From JBCDLI01 sp038745535 (GTDB taxonomy: Bacteria; Pseudomonadota; Alphaproteobacteria; Rhizobiales; Rhizobiaceae), in the NCBI GenBank assembly GCA_038745535.1, contig JBCDLI010000001.1, positions 1-64,000 of the forward strand: a stretch of 64,000 nt of DNA, in the 5' to 3' direction. Positions 8,194 to 18,228 of the stretch are shown one piece after another (position 1 is the stretch's first letter; the number at the start of each line of letters is the position of its first letter). Below the pieces are notes generated by a model that saw only the letters and a list, made by a program, of their open reading frames with translations, had not been told where the DNA came from and searched no databases. Both the position numbers and the translations under genes were made by a program.

Positions 8194-9021
8194 ATGGCTG
8201 GCACAGATCACACTAAACCCCTCATTTCGGCCGGCCCTGCTGTCGTTTTGGTGCACCCGCAATTGGGTGAGAACATCGGCATGGTCGCGAGAGCGATGGC
8301 CAATTTCGGGCTCGATGATTTGCGTTTGGTTTCTCCACGCGATGGGTGGCCCAGCGACAAAGCGATGTCCGCATCAGCGGGCGCCGTGCATGTGGTCGAG
8401 AGCGCGAAGGTTTTTGAAAGCCTAGCTGAAGCAATTGGCGATCTCACATACACCGTCGCGACAACGGCCCGGATGCGTGACGGCTTCAAACGGGTGTTGG
8501 GACCAGAGGAATCTGTGTCAAACATTCGCGCTCTCCAGACTGAAAATCAGAATTGTGGTATGATTTTCGGGCGGGAGAAAAGCGGACTGACCAATGAGGA
8601 AGTATCGCTTGCCGACGAAATAGTAACGTTCCCGGTCAATCCGGCTTATGCTTCGCTCAATCTCGCACAGGCGGTGTTGTTGATGTCGTATGAGTACTTC
8701 AAGGCGGGAACGGGCGACACGGGCGGGCTTCCGTTTTCTGGACCGCAATTTGATATTGCGCCGAAGGGGGAGCTCACCGGCTTATTTGGTCAGCTGGAAG
8801 AAGCGTTGGAGGCACGGGGCTATTTTCGGCCAATAGAACGGATGGCAGCTCAAAAAGAGAGTATTCGTTCGGTTCTATCGCGCCCCGGTTTTTCGATTGC
8901 CGAAATCCGCGTGCTTCGCGGCATTGTTTCGTCACTGGATAGGTTTACGCGGGATCGACCGCGGGGTGAGGGTGCGCCGAAGCATGAGCCACGCCGTGCA
9001 GGAAAGCCGGACAATGACTGA
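8194..9021 (+). CDS. trmJ: tRNA (cytidine/uridine-2'-O-)-methyltransferase, TrmJ type
   Basis: A SPOUT-class RNA 2'-O-methyltransferase, about 275 residues, probably acting on tRNA position 32. SPOUT motifs are present: VLVHPQLGENIGMVARAMANFGL at the N-terminus (parts PQLGENIG and RAMANFGL), GMIFGREKSGLTNEEV in the middle, and the knot region NPAYASLNLAQAVLLMSYE. I chose the ATG at 8194 (MAGTDHTKPL) because related proteins begin this way; an in-frame start at 8095 would add 33 residues that look non-conserved. No strong ribosome-binding site is visible. The 3' end overlaps murI by 8 bases. Confidence 0.87.
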   Translation: MAGTDHTKPLISAGPAVVLVHPQLGENIGMVARAMANFGLDDLRLVSPRDGWPSDKAMSASAGAVHVVESAKVFESLAEAIGDLTYTVATTARMRDGFKRVLGPEESVSNIRALQTENQNCGMIFGREKSGLTNEEVSLADEIVTFPVNPAYASLNLAQAVLLMSYEYFKAGTGDTGGLPFSGPQFDIAPKGELTGLFGQLEEALEARGYFRPIERMAAQKESIRSVLSRPGFSIAEIRVLRGIVSSLDRFTRDRPRGEGAPKHEPRRAGKPDND

Positions 9022-9814
9022 GCTTGAACCGAACCGTTCGATTTTAGTTTTTGACAGCGGGGTGGGCGGCCTTTCTGTTCTGAAAGAAGCTCGGATCATC
9101 ATGCCGGACTTCCGCTATATTTATGTCGCTGACGATGCTGCCTTTCCCTACGGAGCGTGGGAAGAGGGCTTGTTGGTACAGCGTCTGATTGCACTCTTCG
9201 ACAATCTGATCGATGAATATGCGCCAGGTCTCATCGTCATTGGCTGCAACACAGCATCGACCATAGGCATCCAACCATTGCGGGATGCTTTTCCCGACCA
9301 GACATTTGTTGGCACAGTACCAGCAATTAAGCCAGCAGCAGAGCGCACGCGATCGGGGCTCGTATCCGTTCTGGCGACGCCGGGTACAGTGAAGCGGCAA
9401 TATACGCGTGATTTGATCTCGCGTTTTGCAACAAAGTGCCACGTGCGGTTGGTCGGCACCGAAAGTCTTGCGCAGTTGGCGGAAGACTACATGCAGAGTG
9501 GTTTCGTGAGCGAGGAAGCCGTTTTTGACGAGGTGAAGCCCTGCTTTTTGGAGCAGGATGATCAGCGAACGGACATCGTCGTGCTGGCCTGTACCCATTA
9601 TCCGTTTCTGGTCAATCGCATGCGCAAAGTTGCCCCTTGGCCGGTGGACTGGCTTGACACATCCGAGGCAATCGCGAGGCGAAGTCTCACTTTGGTGGAT
9701 AGGATGGAGTTTGTGCGAGCTGACGCTGCTCCTGACGTAGCAATTTTTACATCCCGCAATCCCGGGGAGAAGATGTTACGTTTGGTGCAGGGTTTTGGTC
9801 TTTCACCCGCCTAG
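9014..9814 (+). CDS. murI: Glutamate racemase
   Basis: Makes D-glutamate for peptidoglycan precursors. The 266-residue product has all family blocks: LVFDSGVGGLSVL near the N-terminus with the first catalytic-site Asp-Ser, VIGCNTASTIG with the first catalytic Cys, and LACTHYPFL with the second catalytic Cys. The ATG at 9014 overlaps the end of trmJ by 8 bases, indicating translational coupling; the frame is open further upstream, but that sequence duplicates trmJ coding sequence. Confidence 0.96.
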   Translation: MTELEPNRSILVFDSGVGGLSVLKEARIIMPDFRYIYVADDAAFPYGAWEEGLLVQRLIALFDNLIDEYAPGLIVIGCNTASTIGIQPLRDAFPDQTFVGTVPAIKPAAERTRSGLVSVLATPGTVKRQYTRDLISRFATKCHVRLVGTESLAQLAEDYMQSGFVSEEAVFDEVKPCFLEQDDQRTDIVVLACTHYPFLVNRMRKVAPWPVDWLDTSEAIARRSLTLVDRMEFVRADAAPDVAIFTSRNPGEKMLRLVQGFGLSPA

Positions 9815-9838
9815 GCTGCAAGACTGCTTGACACACTT

Positions 9839-9885
9839 AGGGCCACACCGTAGCAGGCACCGTGGTCGCCTCGGCGGCCCTTTTT
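9839..9885 (+). terminator. Possible terminator after murI
   Basis: AGGGCC pairs with GGCCCT across a 31-base loop that can itself fold partly (CCAC with GTGG), and the second arm is followed by TTTT. The stem is short and the loop long, so this is tentative. It lies 24 bases after the murI stop and before rpsD. Confidence 0.3.
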
Positions 9886-10017
9886 ACGTGTCCCGTGGTT
9901 TGGTTTCGCAGAGCGTGCGTGAACAGGCCTGTCAGCGTTCAATAGAGCGCAAAGGAGGGCGCGTTTCCTTCGAGCGACACATGAAGTGTTGCGGATAACG
10001 TGTTGAAAGGAAATGCG

Positions 10018-10635
10018 ATGAGCAAGCGCACATCTGCAAAATATAAGCTTGATCGCCGTATGGGCGAAAACGTTTGGGGGCGTCCAAAGTCTCCGGTAAA
10101 ACGTCGTGAGTATGGCCCGGGCCAGCATGGCCAGCGTCGTAAAGGTAAGCTTTCGGACTTTGGTATTCAGCTTCGCGCAAAACAAAAATTGAAAGGCTAC
10201 TACGGCGACATCTCTGAGAAGCAATTTCGTCGTACCTATGATGAAGCATCACGCCGCAAGGGTGATACGCCTGATCTCTTGATCGGTCTGCTCGAGAGCC
10301 GTTTGGATGCAGTTGTTTATCGCTCCAAGTTTGTGCCCACGATCTTCTCTGCGCGCCAGTTTGTGAACCACGGCCATGTGACCGTGAATGGTGTTCGTAC
10401 AAACGTTCCATCGTACCGCTGTAAGCCCGGCGACGTGATCGAGATCCGGGAGCGTTCCAAGCAGCTGGCAATCGTTCTTGAAGCAACGCAGTCCGCTGAG
10501 CGCGATGTTCCTGACTATCTGGATGTTGACCATTCAAAAATGACGGTCAGCTACGCGCGTATTCCATCGCTGTCTGACGTGCCGTACCCGGTTCAAATGG
10601 AACCTAATCTGGTCGTCGAATTCTATTCGCGCTGA
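10018..10635 (+). CDS. rpsD: 30S ribosomal protein S4
   Basis: Primary 16S rRNA-binding protein that nucleates 30S assembly. The product is 205 residues, starting MSKRTSAKYKLDRRMGENVWG, with the S4 RNA-binding domain in the second half (ESRLDAVVYRSKFVPTIFSARQFVNHGHVTVNG, seen as the parts LESRLDAVVYR and ARQFVNHGHVTVNG). The ATG at 10018 follows a GAAAGGAAATGCG ribosome-binding site. As is usual in alphaproteobacteria, it stands alone rather than in the alpha operon. A clear terminator follows. Confidence 0.99.
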   Translation: MSKRTSAKYKLDRRMGENVWGRPKSPVKRREYGPGQHGQRRKGKLSDFGIQLRAKQKLKGYYGDISEKQFRRTYDEASRRKGDTPDLLIGLLESRLDAVVYRSKFVPTIFSARQFVNHGHVTVNGVRTNVPSYRCKPGDVIEIRERSKQLAIVLEATQSAERDVPDYLDVDHSKMTVSYARIPSLSDVPYPVQMEPNLVVEFYSR

Positions 10636-10658
10636 TCAGCTATCATCATTGTCTTCAA

Positions 10659-10681
10659 AGCGGGCTCCGGCCCGCTTTTTT
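10659..10681 (+). terminator. Intrinsic terminator of rpsD
   Basis: AGCGGGC and GCCCGCT form a perfect 7-bp stem around a four-base loop, followed by a run of six T residues that reaches the last bases of the convergent MFS gene. Confidence 0.85.
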
Positions 10682-11924
10682 ATTGCGCGGTTGAGAAGAG
10701 CTTACCGCGCTCGGTCCAGAAAACCAGTAAAAGCGCGACCGAGCCATAGATCGCGTAGGACGCTGCGAGCGGCAAAATTGTGCCATTAAACAATTGCCCT
10801 GACAGTGTTCCAAGCATGGCACCGCCGGTAAATGAAATTGTCCCTAGAACCGACGAAGCCGCACCGGCGATATGGCCAAGCGGTTCCATGGCGAGCGCGT
10901 TGAAATTACCGGCGACCAAGCCAAACGATCCCATAATGATCGCGAGAAACACCATCGTCAGCCAAAATGGGGGCGTCGTCAGGAGCGCGATCAGCGTGAG
11001 GACTATACCGAAAACGGCAAACGAGATGAGTGCAATGTGCGAAATGCGGCGCATCCCGTATTTTCGAACCAGACCTGCGTTAGTGAGGCTCGCAATGCCG
11101 ATCGCTGTCGCCGTGATTGCAAAAATCCCTGCAAACCAATCGGCCAAATCATAGGTCACGGCCACGATTTGCTGGATCGATATGATAAACGCAAACAGCC
11201 CGCCGAAGAAAAGCGTGACCGCGAGCGTGTAACCGAGTGCGATGCGGTTTGTCAGAATTTCCCGTGTTGCTTCCCATAGAGGCTTCATGCGGAGCGGACG
11301 GCGCTCCGTGAGTGGAAGCGTTTCACCGAGCCTGAACCAGTACCAAATCGAAAGTGCGGCCCCGGTCGCTCCAAGCACCACAAAAATCAGATGCCAGCTT
11401 GAAATGAACATCATCAGTTCGCCAATAGCGGGCGCGATGATGGGAATTAAGATGAAGACGGTGAACACGAAAGACATGACCCGCGCCATTTCGCGGCCAG
11501 CAAAACAATCGCGAACAATCGCATTTGTGGCAACACGGACCGCGCCCGCGCCAAATCCTTGAAATATGCGCGCGGTAATCAGCAGCTCAAAGCTGTTTGC
11601 GTTTGCTGCAACAAACGAAGCAATTGTGAACAGAATACCGCCCAAAATCACCACAACGCGCCGCCCATAGGCGTCCGATACTGGACCAAAGACCAGTTGC
11701 GACGGTCCAAACGCGAGCACGAATGCGATGATTACCCATTGCTGGTCATTCAGGCTAGCGAGCGCATACTCACTTCCAATGACCGGCAATGCGGGAAGCA
11801 TGGCGTCGATGGAAAACGCAACCAGCGACGTGAGCAATGCCACCAACACGATGAACTCGCGCAGGCGAATTCCGGAGGGAAGCCCATTTGCGTTGTCTAA
11901 GTCTTCCGGGCTTACCGCGGCCAT
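10680..11924 (-). CDS. MFS drug-efflux-type transporter, Bcr/CflA family
   Basis: A 414-residue major facilitator with about 12 predicted transmembrane helices. The N-terminal segment SIDAMLPALPVIGSEYAL is typical of the Bcr/CflA (drug:H+ antiporter, 12-spanner) subfamily. The helix 2-3 loop has QLVFGPVSDAYGRRVVVILGG, and the motif-C-like region GAGAVRVATNAIVRD follows. Members export drugs, sulfonamides or small peptides and amino acids; the substrate here cannot be named. It lies at the downstream end of the purL-bolA-grxD-ytoQ minus-strand block, 11 bases after the DUF2461 gene, and converges with rpsD. Confidence 0.88.
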   Translation of the reverse strand: MAAVSPEDLDNANGLPSGIRLREFIVLVALLTSLVAFSIDAMLPALPVIGSEYALASLNDQQWVIIAFVLAFGPSQLVFGPVSDAYGRRVVVILGGILFTIASFVAANANSFELLITARIFQGFGAGAVRVATNAIVRDCFAGREMARVMSFVFTVFILIPIIAPAIGELMMFISSWHLIFVVLGATGAALSIWYWFRLGETLPLTERRPLRMKPLWEATREILTNRIALGYTLAVTLFFGGLFAFIISIQQIVAVTYDLADWFAGIFAITATAIGIASLTNAGLVRKYGMRRISHIALISFAVFGIVLTLIALLTTPPFWLTMVFLAIIMGSFGLVAGNFNALAMEPLGHIAGAASSVLGTISFTGGAMLGTLSGQLFNGTILPLAASYAIYGSVALLLVFWTERGKLFSTAQ

Positions 11925-11935
11925 TTTGTCTTTTC

Positions 11936-12640
11936 CTACGCTGGTTCAGGCTCGCGCACGCTGTCGACTGCGCGAAGACCAAATTCAATGAATGGCATGG
12001 AACGAACTCCAAGCTCAAACAGACGATCTGCAATCTCCGGTGTCTTGATTACTGCGTTGTCGATTTCTTCAGTGAACGCGAACTGCCTTAGTCTCAGCCA
12101 GTGCGCAATGTCTTCCTCATCGGTCTCAAAGCCGCGTGGCAAGCGCTTTAGAGAGCCCGACGCGTCCAATTCGATCCCGTGCTTCGACATCTCCGCTGTG
12201 AGTTTGCGCATCGTGTCGGGTTCACGCATGATCAATTCACGGAACGCCCGAAGCTCTGCGCTTTCTAATCCATAAAAGCCGGACGCAATGAATGAGCGAT
12301 CATTGGCGAAGTGCATGTAAACGAACCCCTGATCCTTTTTGGTACCGGATCGCGTGAGAAGCGCGCTCATGTGAGTGTTGTAGGGGTCTTTGTTTTTAGA
12401 GAAACGCACATCGCGATTCACGCGATAGAGAGATGTTTTGCGCGTACCGCGTAGTGGGATTTTCGCGGCCTCAAAGCGGGCCGAAAGCGTTTCGACAAGA
12501 TCGCCAAGCGGTGTCTTGCAGTTTTGTTCGTAGAGTTTTTTGTTTTCGTGAAACCACTCGCGGTTTTGATGAAAGCCAAGAGCCTGCAAAAAAGGCAGGG
12601 CTTTGTCGGGAAAACCGTGAAATTCGACCGCGTGGGTCAT
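11936..12640 (-). CDS. DUF2461 / TIGR02453 family protein
   Basis: A 234-residue member of the widespread DUF2461 (TIGR02453) family, whose biochemical function is not established. Family blocks are visible: FHQNREWFHENKKLYE near the N-terminus, RVNRDVRFSKNKDPYNTH in the middle, GFVYMHFANDRSFIASGFYG, and the C-terminal LPRGFETDEEDIAHWLRLRQF region. It overlaps the ytoQ stop and start by 4 bases (ATGA), so translation is probably coupled. No signal peptide; expected to be cytoplasmic. Confidence 0.85.
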   Translation of the reverse strand: MTHAVEFHGFPDKALPFLQALGFHQNREWFHENKKLYEQNCKTPLGDLVETLSARFEAAKIPLRGTRKTSLYRVNRDVRFSKNKDPYNTHMSALLTRSGTKKDQGFVYMHFANDRSFIASGFYGLESAELRAFRELIMREPDTMRKLTAEMSKHGIELDASGSLKRLPRGFETDEEDIAHWLRLRQFAFTEEIDNAVIKTPEIADRLFELGVRSMPFIEFGLRAVDSVREPEPA

Positions 12641-13119
12641 TGCGCGGCTTCGGCGTGATCGGTGTAGCTGTCTAAATCGCCGTCGATCACATAGCGAAGA
12701 ATATCGACCACCTGCTGCGGTGTTTTCGTGACCGCGAGCGCAGCCGCATCAACCTCTTTCAGCGCGTGGGCGTGCTCATCTTGGTGCATGATGATGAGCG
12801 GCTTGCCAAGCGCGGCCGCATAGCCCGCATCGAATGCGGCGTTCCACTGCTTGTACTTTTCGCCAAAGCGAACGACCACGATGTCTGCCTTTTCGAGCAA
12901 TGTTCGCGTGCGAATGGCATTCATTTGCGCGCCCTTGTGATCGTGCCAAAACTTATTGGGTTCGCCGCCTAGTATTGCGACACCGCAATCATCGGATGCC
13001 TCGTGGTGCGTTACGGGAGAACTGAATTTTATATCCAACCCAGACGCGTTTGCACCGCGCTCAATCTCGTCGCGCCAATCGGTATGAATTTCACCGGATA
13101 AATATACGTTCCAAGTCAT
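12637..13119 (-). CDS. YtoQ family protein
   Basis: A 160-residue YtoQ-family protein beginning MTWNVYLSGEIHTDWRDEI, with PVTHHEASDDCG, NKFWHDHKGAQMNAIRT and KADIVVVRFGEKYKQWNAAFDAGYAAALGKP. The fold resembles nucleoside 2-deoxyribosyltransferases (the YLSGEIH start and the FDAGYAAALGKP helix), but the substrate is unknown. It is followed with a 4-base ATGA overlap by the DUF2461 gene. A 132-base gap separates it from grxD upstream. Confidence 0.85.
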   Translation of the reverse strand: MTWNVYLSGEIHTDWRDEIERGANASGLDIKFSSPVTHHEASDDCGVAILGGEPNKFWHDHKGAQMNAIRTRTLLEKADIVVVRFGEKYKQWNAAFDAGYAAALGKPLIIMHQDEHAHALKEVDAAALAVTKTPQQVVDILRYVIDGDLDSYTDHAEAAQ

Positions 13120-13251
13120 GAAGCCGCCTCTGCTCTCCGTTGTCGCGCCTGTACATAGCGTTTGGATATGAGGTCGGCCACGTACGGTGTGTCATTCTTG
13201 GAAAAAAGAGGTCGCCGAGAACGATCTTCTTCTAAGCTGGCACTTTTGCCA

Positions 13252-13593
13252 TCAGGCAGGTGCGCTGGCGCGCTCCACGGCAATTCCGTTTGACGTGAAA
13301 TGCTCTTGCAATTCACCAGCTTGGAACATCTCGCGAATGATATCGCAGCCGCCAACGAATTCACCTTTGACGTAGAGCTGCGGGATGGTTGGCCAGTTGG
13401 AATAGTCCTTGATGCCTTGGCGAAGTTCGTCGCTCTCCAAAACATTGTGGCCAACAAAGTCTACGCCGACATAGTTCAAAATCTGGATGACCTGACCGGA
13501 AAAACCGCACTGCGGGAAATCCGGCGTGACTTTCATGAAAAGCACCACGTCATTGTTCTTCACTTCATTGTCGATGAATTCCTGGGCGCTCAT
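13252..13593 (-). CDS. grxD: Monothiol glutaredoxin, Grx4/GrxD type
   Basis: A 113-residue CGFS-type glutaredoxin, which binds and transfers [2Fe-2S] clusters, often as a heterodimer with BolA proteins. The active-site motif PQCGFSGQ and the glutathione-binding WPTIPQLYVKGEFVGGCDI block are intact. The segment before the active site reads MKVTPDFPQ, where many homologues have MKGTP. It overlaps by 4 bases (ATGA) the coiled-coil gene upstream, which itself follows bolA, so Grx and BolA are probably made from one message. Confidence 0.95.
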   Translation of the reverse strand: MSAQEFIDNEVKNNDVVLFMKVTPDFPQCGFSGQVIQILNYVGVDFVGHNVLESDELRQGIKDYSNWPTIPQLYVKGEFVGGCDIIREMFQAGELQEHFTSNGIAVERASAPA

Positions 13594-13871
13594 TTTATCA
13601 ACTCTCTGGTTTCGTCGATCTTGCGAGTAAGATCTAAAATCTCGTTCATTCTATTCAGCATCTGGTTTTCCATCAAAATCAGATCGCTTTTTGCTTCGCC
13701 AACATCACGTTTGATCTCAATGAGGTTCCGCTCAATGCGAGACAGCCTCTCATCATGGCGACCGAGCACTTCCATCATCATGGTTTGTTGTTTTTCGAAA
13801 CGACGGAGGAGCGCAAGCGTGTGGCTCGCTACCTGTTCCGGGGTTTGAGCATTTTCGCTGTCATCGTTCAT
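13590..13871 (-). CDS. Small coiled-coil protein of unknown function between bolA and grxD
   Basis: A 93-residue, charged, all-helical protein I do not recognise. After an acidic N-terminal stretch (MNDDSENAQTPEQVASHTL), residues about 20-93 look like a continuous coiled coil (EVLGRHDERLSRIERNL, RDVGEAKSDLILMENQM, EILDLTRKIDETRELI). There is no signal peptide or membrane helix. It starts 12 bases after bolA ends and overlaps grxD by 4 bases, so it is embedded in an iron-sulfur trafficking pair. A role with BolA/Grx is only suggested by position. Confidence 0.75.
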   Translation of the reverse strand: MNDDSENAQTPEQVASHTLALLRRFEKQQTMMMEVLGRHDERLSRIERNLIEIKRDVGEAKSDLILMENQMLNRMNEILDLTRKIDETRELIK

Positions 13872-13883
13872 GCAAAATGAATA

Positions 13884-14117
13884 TCACTCCGGCGCGCTGG
13901 TCTGCAAGGCGAGGGCGTGGAGAACACCGCCCATGTTTCCCTGCAGCGCGTTGTAGACCATTTGGTGCTGCTGAACGCGGGACTTGCCTTTAAACTCTGC
14001 TGAGACGATTTCTGCGGCATAGTGATCGCCGTCACCGGCAAGATCACGAATTGTCACCTGCGCGTCGGGCAGGGCGTCTTTGATCATCTTTTCAATGTCA
14101 GCGGCGTTCATTGGCAT
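13884..14117 (-). CDS. BolA family protein
   Basis: A 77-residue BolA-like protein with the family helix-turn-helix-like fold: MNAADIEKMIKDALPDAQVTIRDLAGDGDHY, seen as the parts ADIEKMIKDALPDAQV and GDGDHYAAEIVS, then the invariant region FKGKSRVQQHQMVYNAL with its conserved His. Such short forms (IbaG/BolA2-like) pair with CGFS glutaredoxins to sense or transfer Fe-S clusters, and grxD is two genes downstream. The gene begins 10 bases after purL ends. Confidence 0.93.
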   Translation of the reverse strand: MPMNAADIEKMIKDALPDAQVTIRDLAGDGDHYAAEIVSAEFKGKSRVQQHQMVYNALQGNMGGVLHALALQTSAPE

Positions 14118-14127
14118 GGGACTGTTC

Positions 14128-16359
<2,232 letters not shown>

Positions 16360-16435
16360 AGCGCGCGCTTAGCCTAGTGTTCTGCGACTGCACAAGCACC
16401 GGCACAAAAGAGCACAAGAAACTAGGCGCAAAGCG

Positions 16436-16867
16436 TTACGCACAACTCGTTCGTCCGGCCATCCAAGCCCCAATATCGGCGTTGATGCGGTTCGATAGCG
16501 GTTCGCTCGCTAGCGGGCCAAAGGTCTCTATTGTGACAGGGTCACCGGATGCCGAAATCACGAGCACGGGCAGCCCTTGGCTATTCCCGCGTTCGACGAC
16601 CAAGATGCGCGGATCGCCGGAGCGCGTATCCAATTCAGGTACCAGCGCAAGCCGGCGAAAATCGCTGTCGGATGACCTGATCCAACAGCGAAGTCCGCGT
16701 TCATTGATTGTTTGAAGCGCACTTACCGAACTGCTCGCGTCGACTTCTGCGATCAATGGGCCTCCCGGTGGCTCGCTCGATTGGCAAGCGGTGAGAAGAG
16801 CGACGGCACCCCAGAGGGTTACAATGGCAGCTTGCCTTATCGTCGATGTCGTTTCGTCAATTAACAA
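16436..16867 (-). CDS. Putative lipoprotein of unknown function, upstream of purL
   Basis: A 143-residue protein with a hydrophobic N-terminal stretch (AAIVTLWGAVALLTAC) and a lipobox LTAC with Cys28, so probably a lipid-anchored envelope protein. The mature part is small and lacks a family I recognise; it contains two more cysteines (GLRCWIRSS and the C-terminal RTSCA) that could form a disulfide. A shorter start is possible because the lipobox lies rather far in. It lies on the purine-gene strand, 76 bases before purL, and faces the secreted-protein gene at 16975. Confidence 0.65.
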   Translation of the reverse strand: MLIDETTSTIRQAAIVTLWGAVALLTACQSSEPPGGPLIAEVDASSSVSALQTINERGLRCWIRSSDSDFRRLALVPELDTRSGDPRILVVERGNSQGLPVLVISASGDPVTIETFGPLASEPLSNRINADIGAWMAGRTSCA

Positions 16868-16974
16868 GTTCGCGGTACCGTTTTGGAATGTTCGGGTGCG
16901 GACCCTGCCAGAGAAGCGGGGCCAAACTGTATTTTGGAGTAGTTCATAGGTGTCATTTTTGATCGGGGGATCTG

Positions 16975-17322
16975 ATGCAAGTTTACTTCCGTTGCCGCGG
17001 AGCGAAAACTCTCGCGGCTTTTTTATTGTTGCCGACAGCAGTCATTAGCGCAACAGCCAGTCTTGCGGTAGCCGACGAAACGGAGGTCATTCTCCGCAAA
17101 ACGCTGCCGTTTGAGGAGTGTGAACGTACTATCAGCAACATGCTCACACAGCTGAATGCAAACAGTGCTTTTGTGCAGATCACACATGATACGGCGGCCA
17201 CGTTTCGCGTGAAGCTGCAATCACAATCGGCAAATCTGATCTTTTCATGCAACGGCGTTGCGGCACAAATTGAGGTTGCCCGTCAAACGCCCGGCGACCT
17301 GCAAGAAGTCTCAGGCAACTAG
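16975..17322 (+). CDS. Small secreted protein of unknown function, opposite the purine genes
   Basis: A 115-residue protein with a signal peptide (basic start MQVYFRCRGAK, hydrophobic LAAFLLLPTAVISATASL, likely cleavage near AVADE). The mature part, about 83 residues, has two cysteines (FEECERT and IFSCNG) that could pair. I do not recognise the family. It is on the plus strand between two minus-strand purine genes, and its 3' end overlaps the end of purQ by 12 bases, so the transcripts converge. Confidence 0.65.
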   Translation: MQVYFRCRGAKTLAAFLLLPTAVISATASLAVADETEVILRKTLPFEECERTISNMLTQLNANSAFVQITHDTAATFRVKLQSQSANLIFSCNGVAAQIEVARQTPGDLQEVSGN

Positions 17323-17979
17323 GTCGAGCGCGCTTTCGAAAATTGCACGGCCATCGGTGCCACCATGGGCGGCTTCGATCAAATTTTCGGGATGGGGCAT
17401 CATTCCGAGCACGTTGCCCTGTTCATTTATAATCCCGGCAATGTCGTCCGCTGACCCGTTGGGATTGGTGCCTTCCGCATATTTGAAGACGATGCGTTCT
17501 TTGTCTCGAAGCGATACGAGTGTTTGTTCATCAGCGAAGTAATTGCCATCATGATGAGCGACTGGACAATCGATGATTTGCCCCTTGGTGTAGCCGCTCG
17601 TGAAGCTCGTATCGGCGTTTGTGACTTCGAGACGTACTTGTTTGCACACGAAGTTGAGCGATGCGTTTCGCATCAAAGCGCCGGGCAACAGTCCCGCTTC
17701 AAGCAGTATCTGGAAACCGTTGCACACGCCGAGAACACGAACGCCTTTTGCTGCTTTTTCTGCAAGAGCCTTCATGACAGGCATGCGCGCGCCAATCGCG
17801 CCGCATCGCAAATAGTCGCCATAGGAAAATCCGCCCGGTATGACGATCAGGTCAACATCGGGGATGGTTGTATCAGTTTGCCAAACGGTCTCAGGAGCGT
17901 GACCGGAAATCTGGGTGAGCGCCGAGATCATATCGCGGTCACGATTTAGGCCGGGAAGGAGGACGACTGCGGATTTCAT
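17311..17979 (-). CDS. purQ: Phosphoribosylformylglycinamidine synthase, glutaminase subunit
   Basis: Class I glutamine amidotransferase that supplies ammonia to PurL. The 222-residue product has the nucleophile region GVCNGFQILLEAGLLPG and the His-Glu pair in MMPHPENLIEAAHGG. DYLRCGAIG near the N-terminus is also typical. It follows purS by 3 bases, so PurS, PurQ and PurL would be made at matched levels, although a lipoprotein gene and an antiparallel gene separate purQ from purL. Confidence 0.98.
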   Translation of the reverse strand: MKSAVVLLPGLNRDRDMISALTQISGHAPETVWQTDTTIPDVDLIVIPGGFSYGDYLRCGAIGARMPVMKALAEKAAKGVRVLGVCNGFQILLEAGLLPGALMRNASLNFVCKQVRLEVTNADTSFTSGYTKGQIIDCPVAHHDGNYFADEQTLVSLRDKERIVFKYAEGTNPNGSADDIAGIINEQGNVLGMMPHPENLIEAAHGGTDGRAIFESALDLVA

Positions 17980-17982
17980 CGC

Positions 17983-18228
17983 TCACACAAGCTCGAACGA
18001 GAAATCTTCGATGACGGTGTTGGCCAGCAGTTTTTCGCACATCGCACTTAACTCAGTTTCGGCGCGCTTATGATCCTCGTGGTCAAACTCGATATCGAAC
18101 ACCTTGCCCTGACGGACCGAACCCACGCCCGAAAACCCAAGCGAACTAATCGCTCCGCCGATAGCTTTCCCTTGGGGGTCTAACACGCCGTTTTTAAGCG
18201 TCACCATTACGCGTGCACGCAAGTTCAT
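17983..18228 (-). CDS. purS: Phosphoribosylformylglycinamidine synthase, PurS subunit
   Basis: An 81-residue structural subunit that bridges PurL and PurQ. Conserved family sequence is clear: RARVMVTLKNGVLDPQGKAI, VGSVRQGKVFDIEF and MCEKLLANTVIEDFSFEL. It overlaps the 3' end of the lipoprotein gene upstream by 4 bases (ATGA) and ends 3 bases before purQ, a tight translationally coupled arrangement. Confidence 0.96.
   Translation of the reverse strand: MNLRARVMVTLKNGVLDPQGKAIGGAISSLGFSGVGSVRQGKVFDIEFDHEDHKRAETELSAMCEKLLANTVIEDFSFELV

Noticed and set aside
7987..8262. 92-codon N-terminal extension of icd
   Set aside because: Homologues start at MAKIKVENP; the extension crosses the divergent promoter region.
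13116..13457. 113-residue minus-strand frame overlapping grxD and reaching ytoQ
   Set aside because: Most of it is out of frame within grxD. Only its last ~21 codons lie in the gap, and they lack a convincing start.
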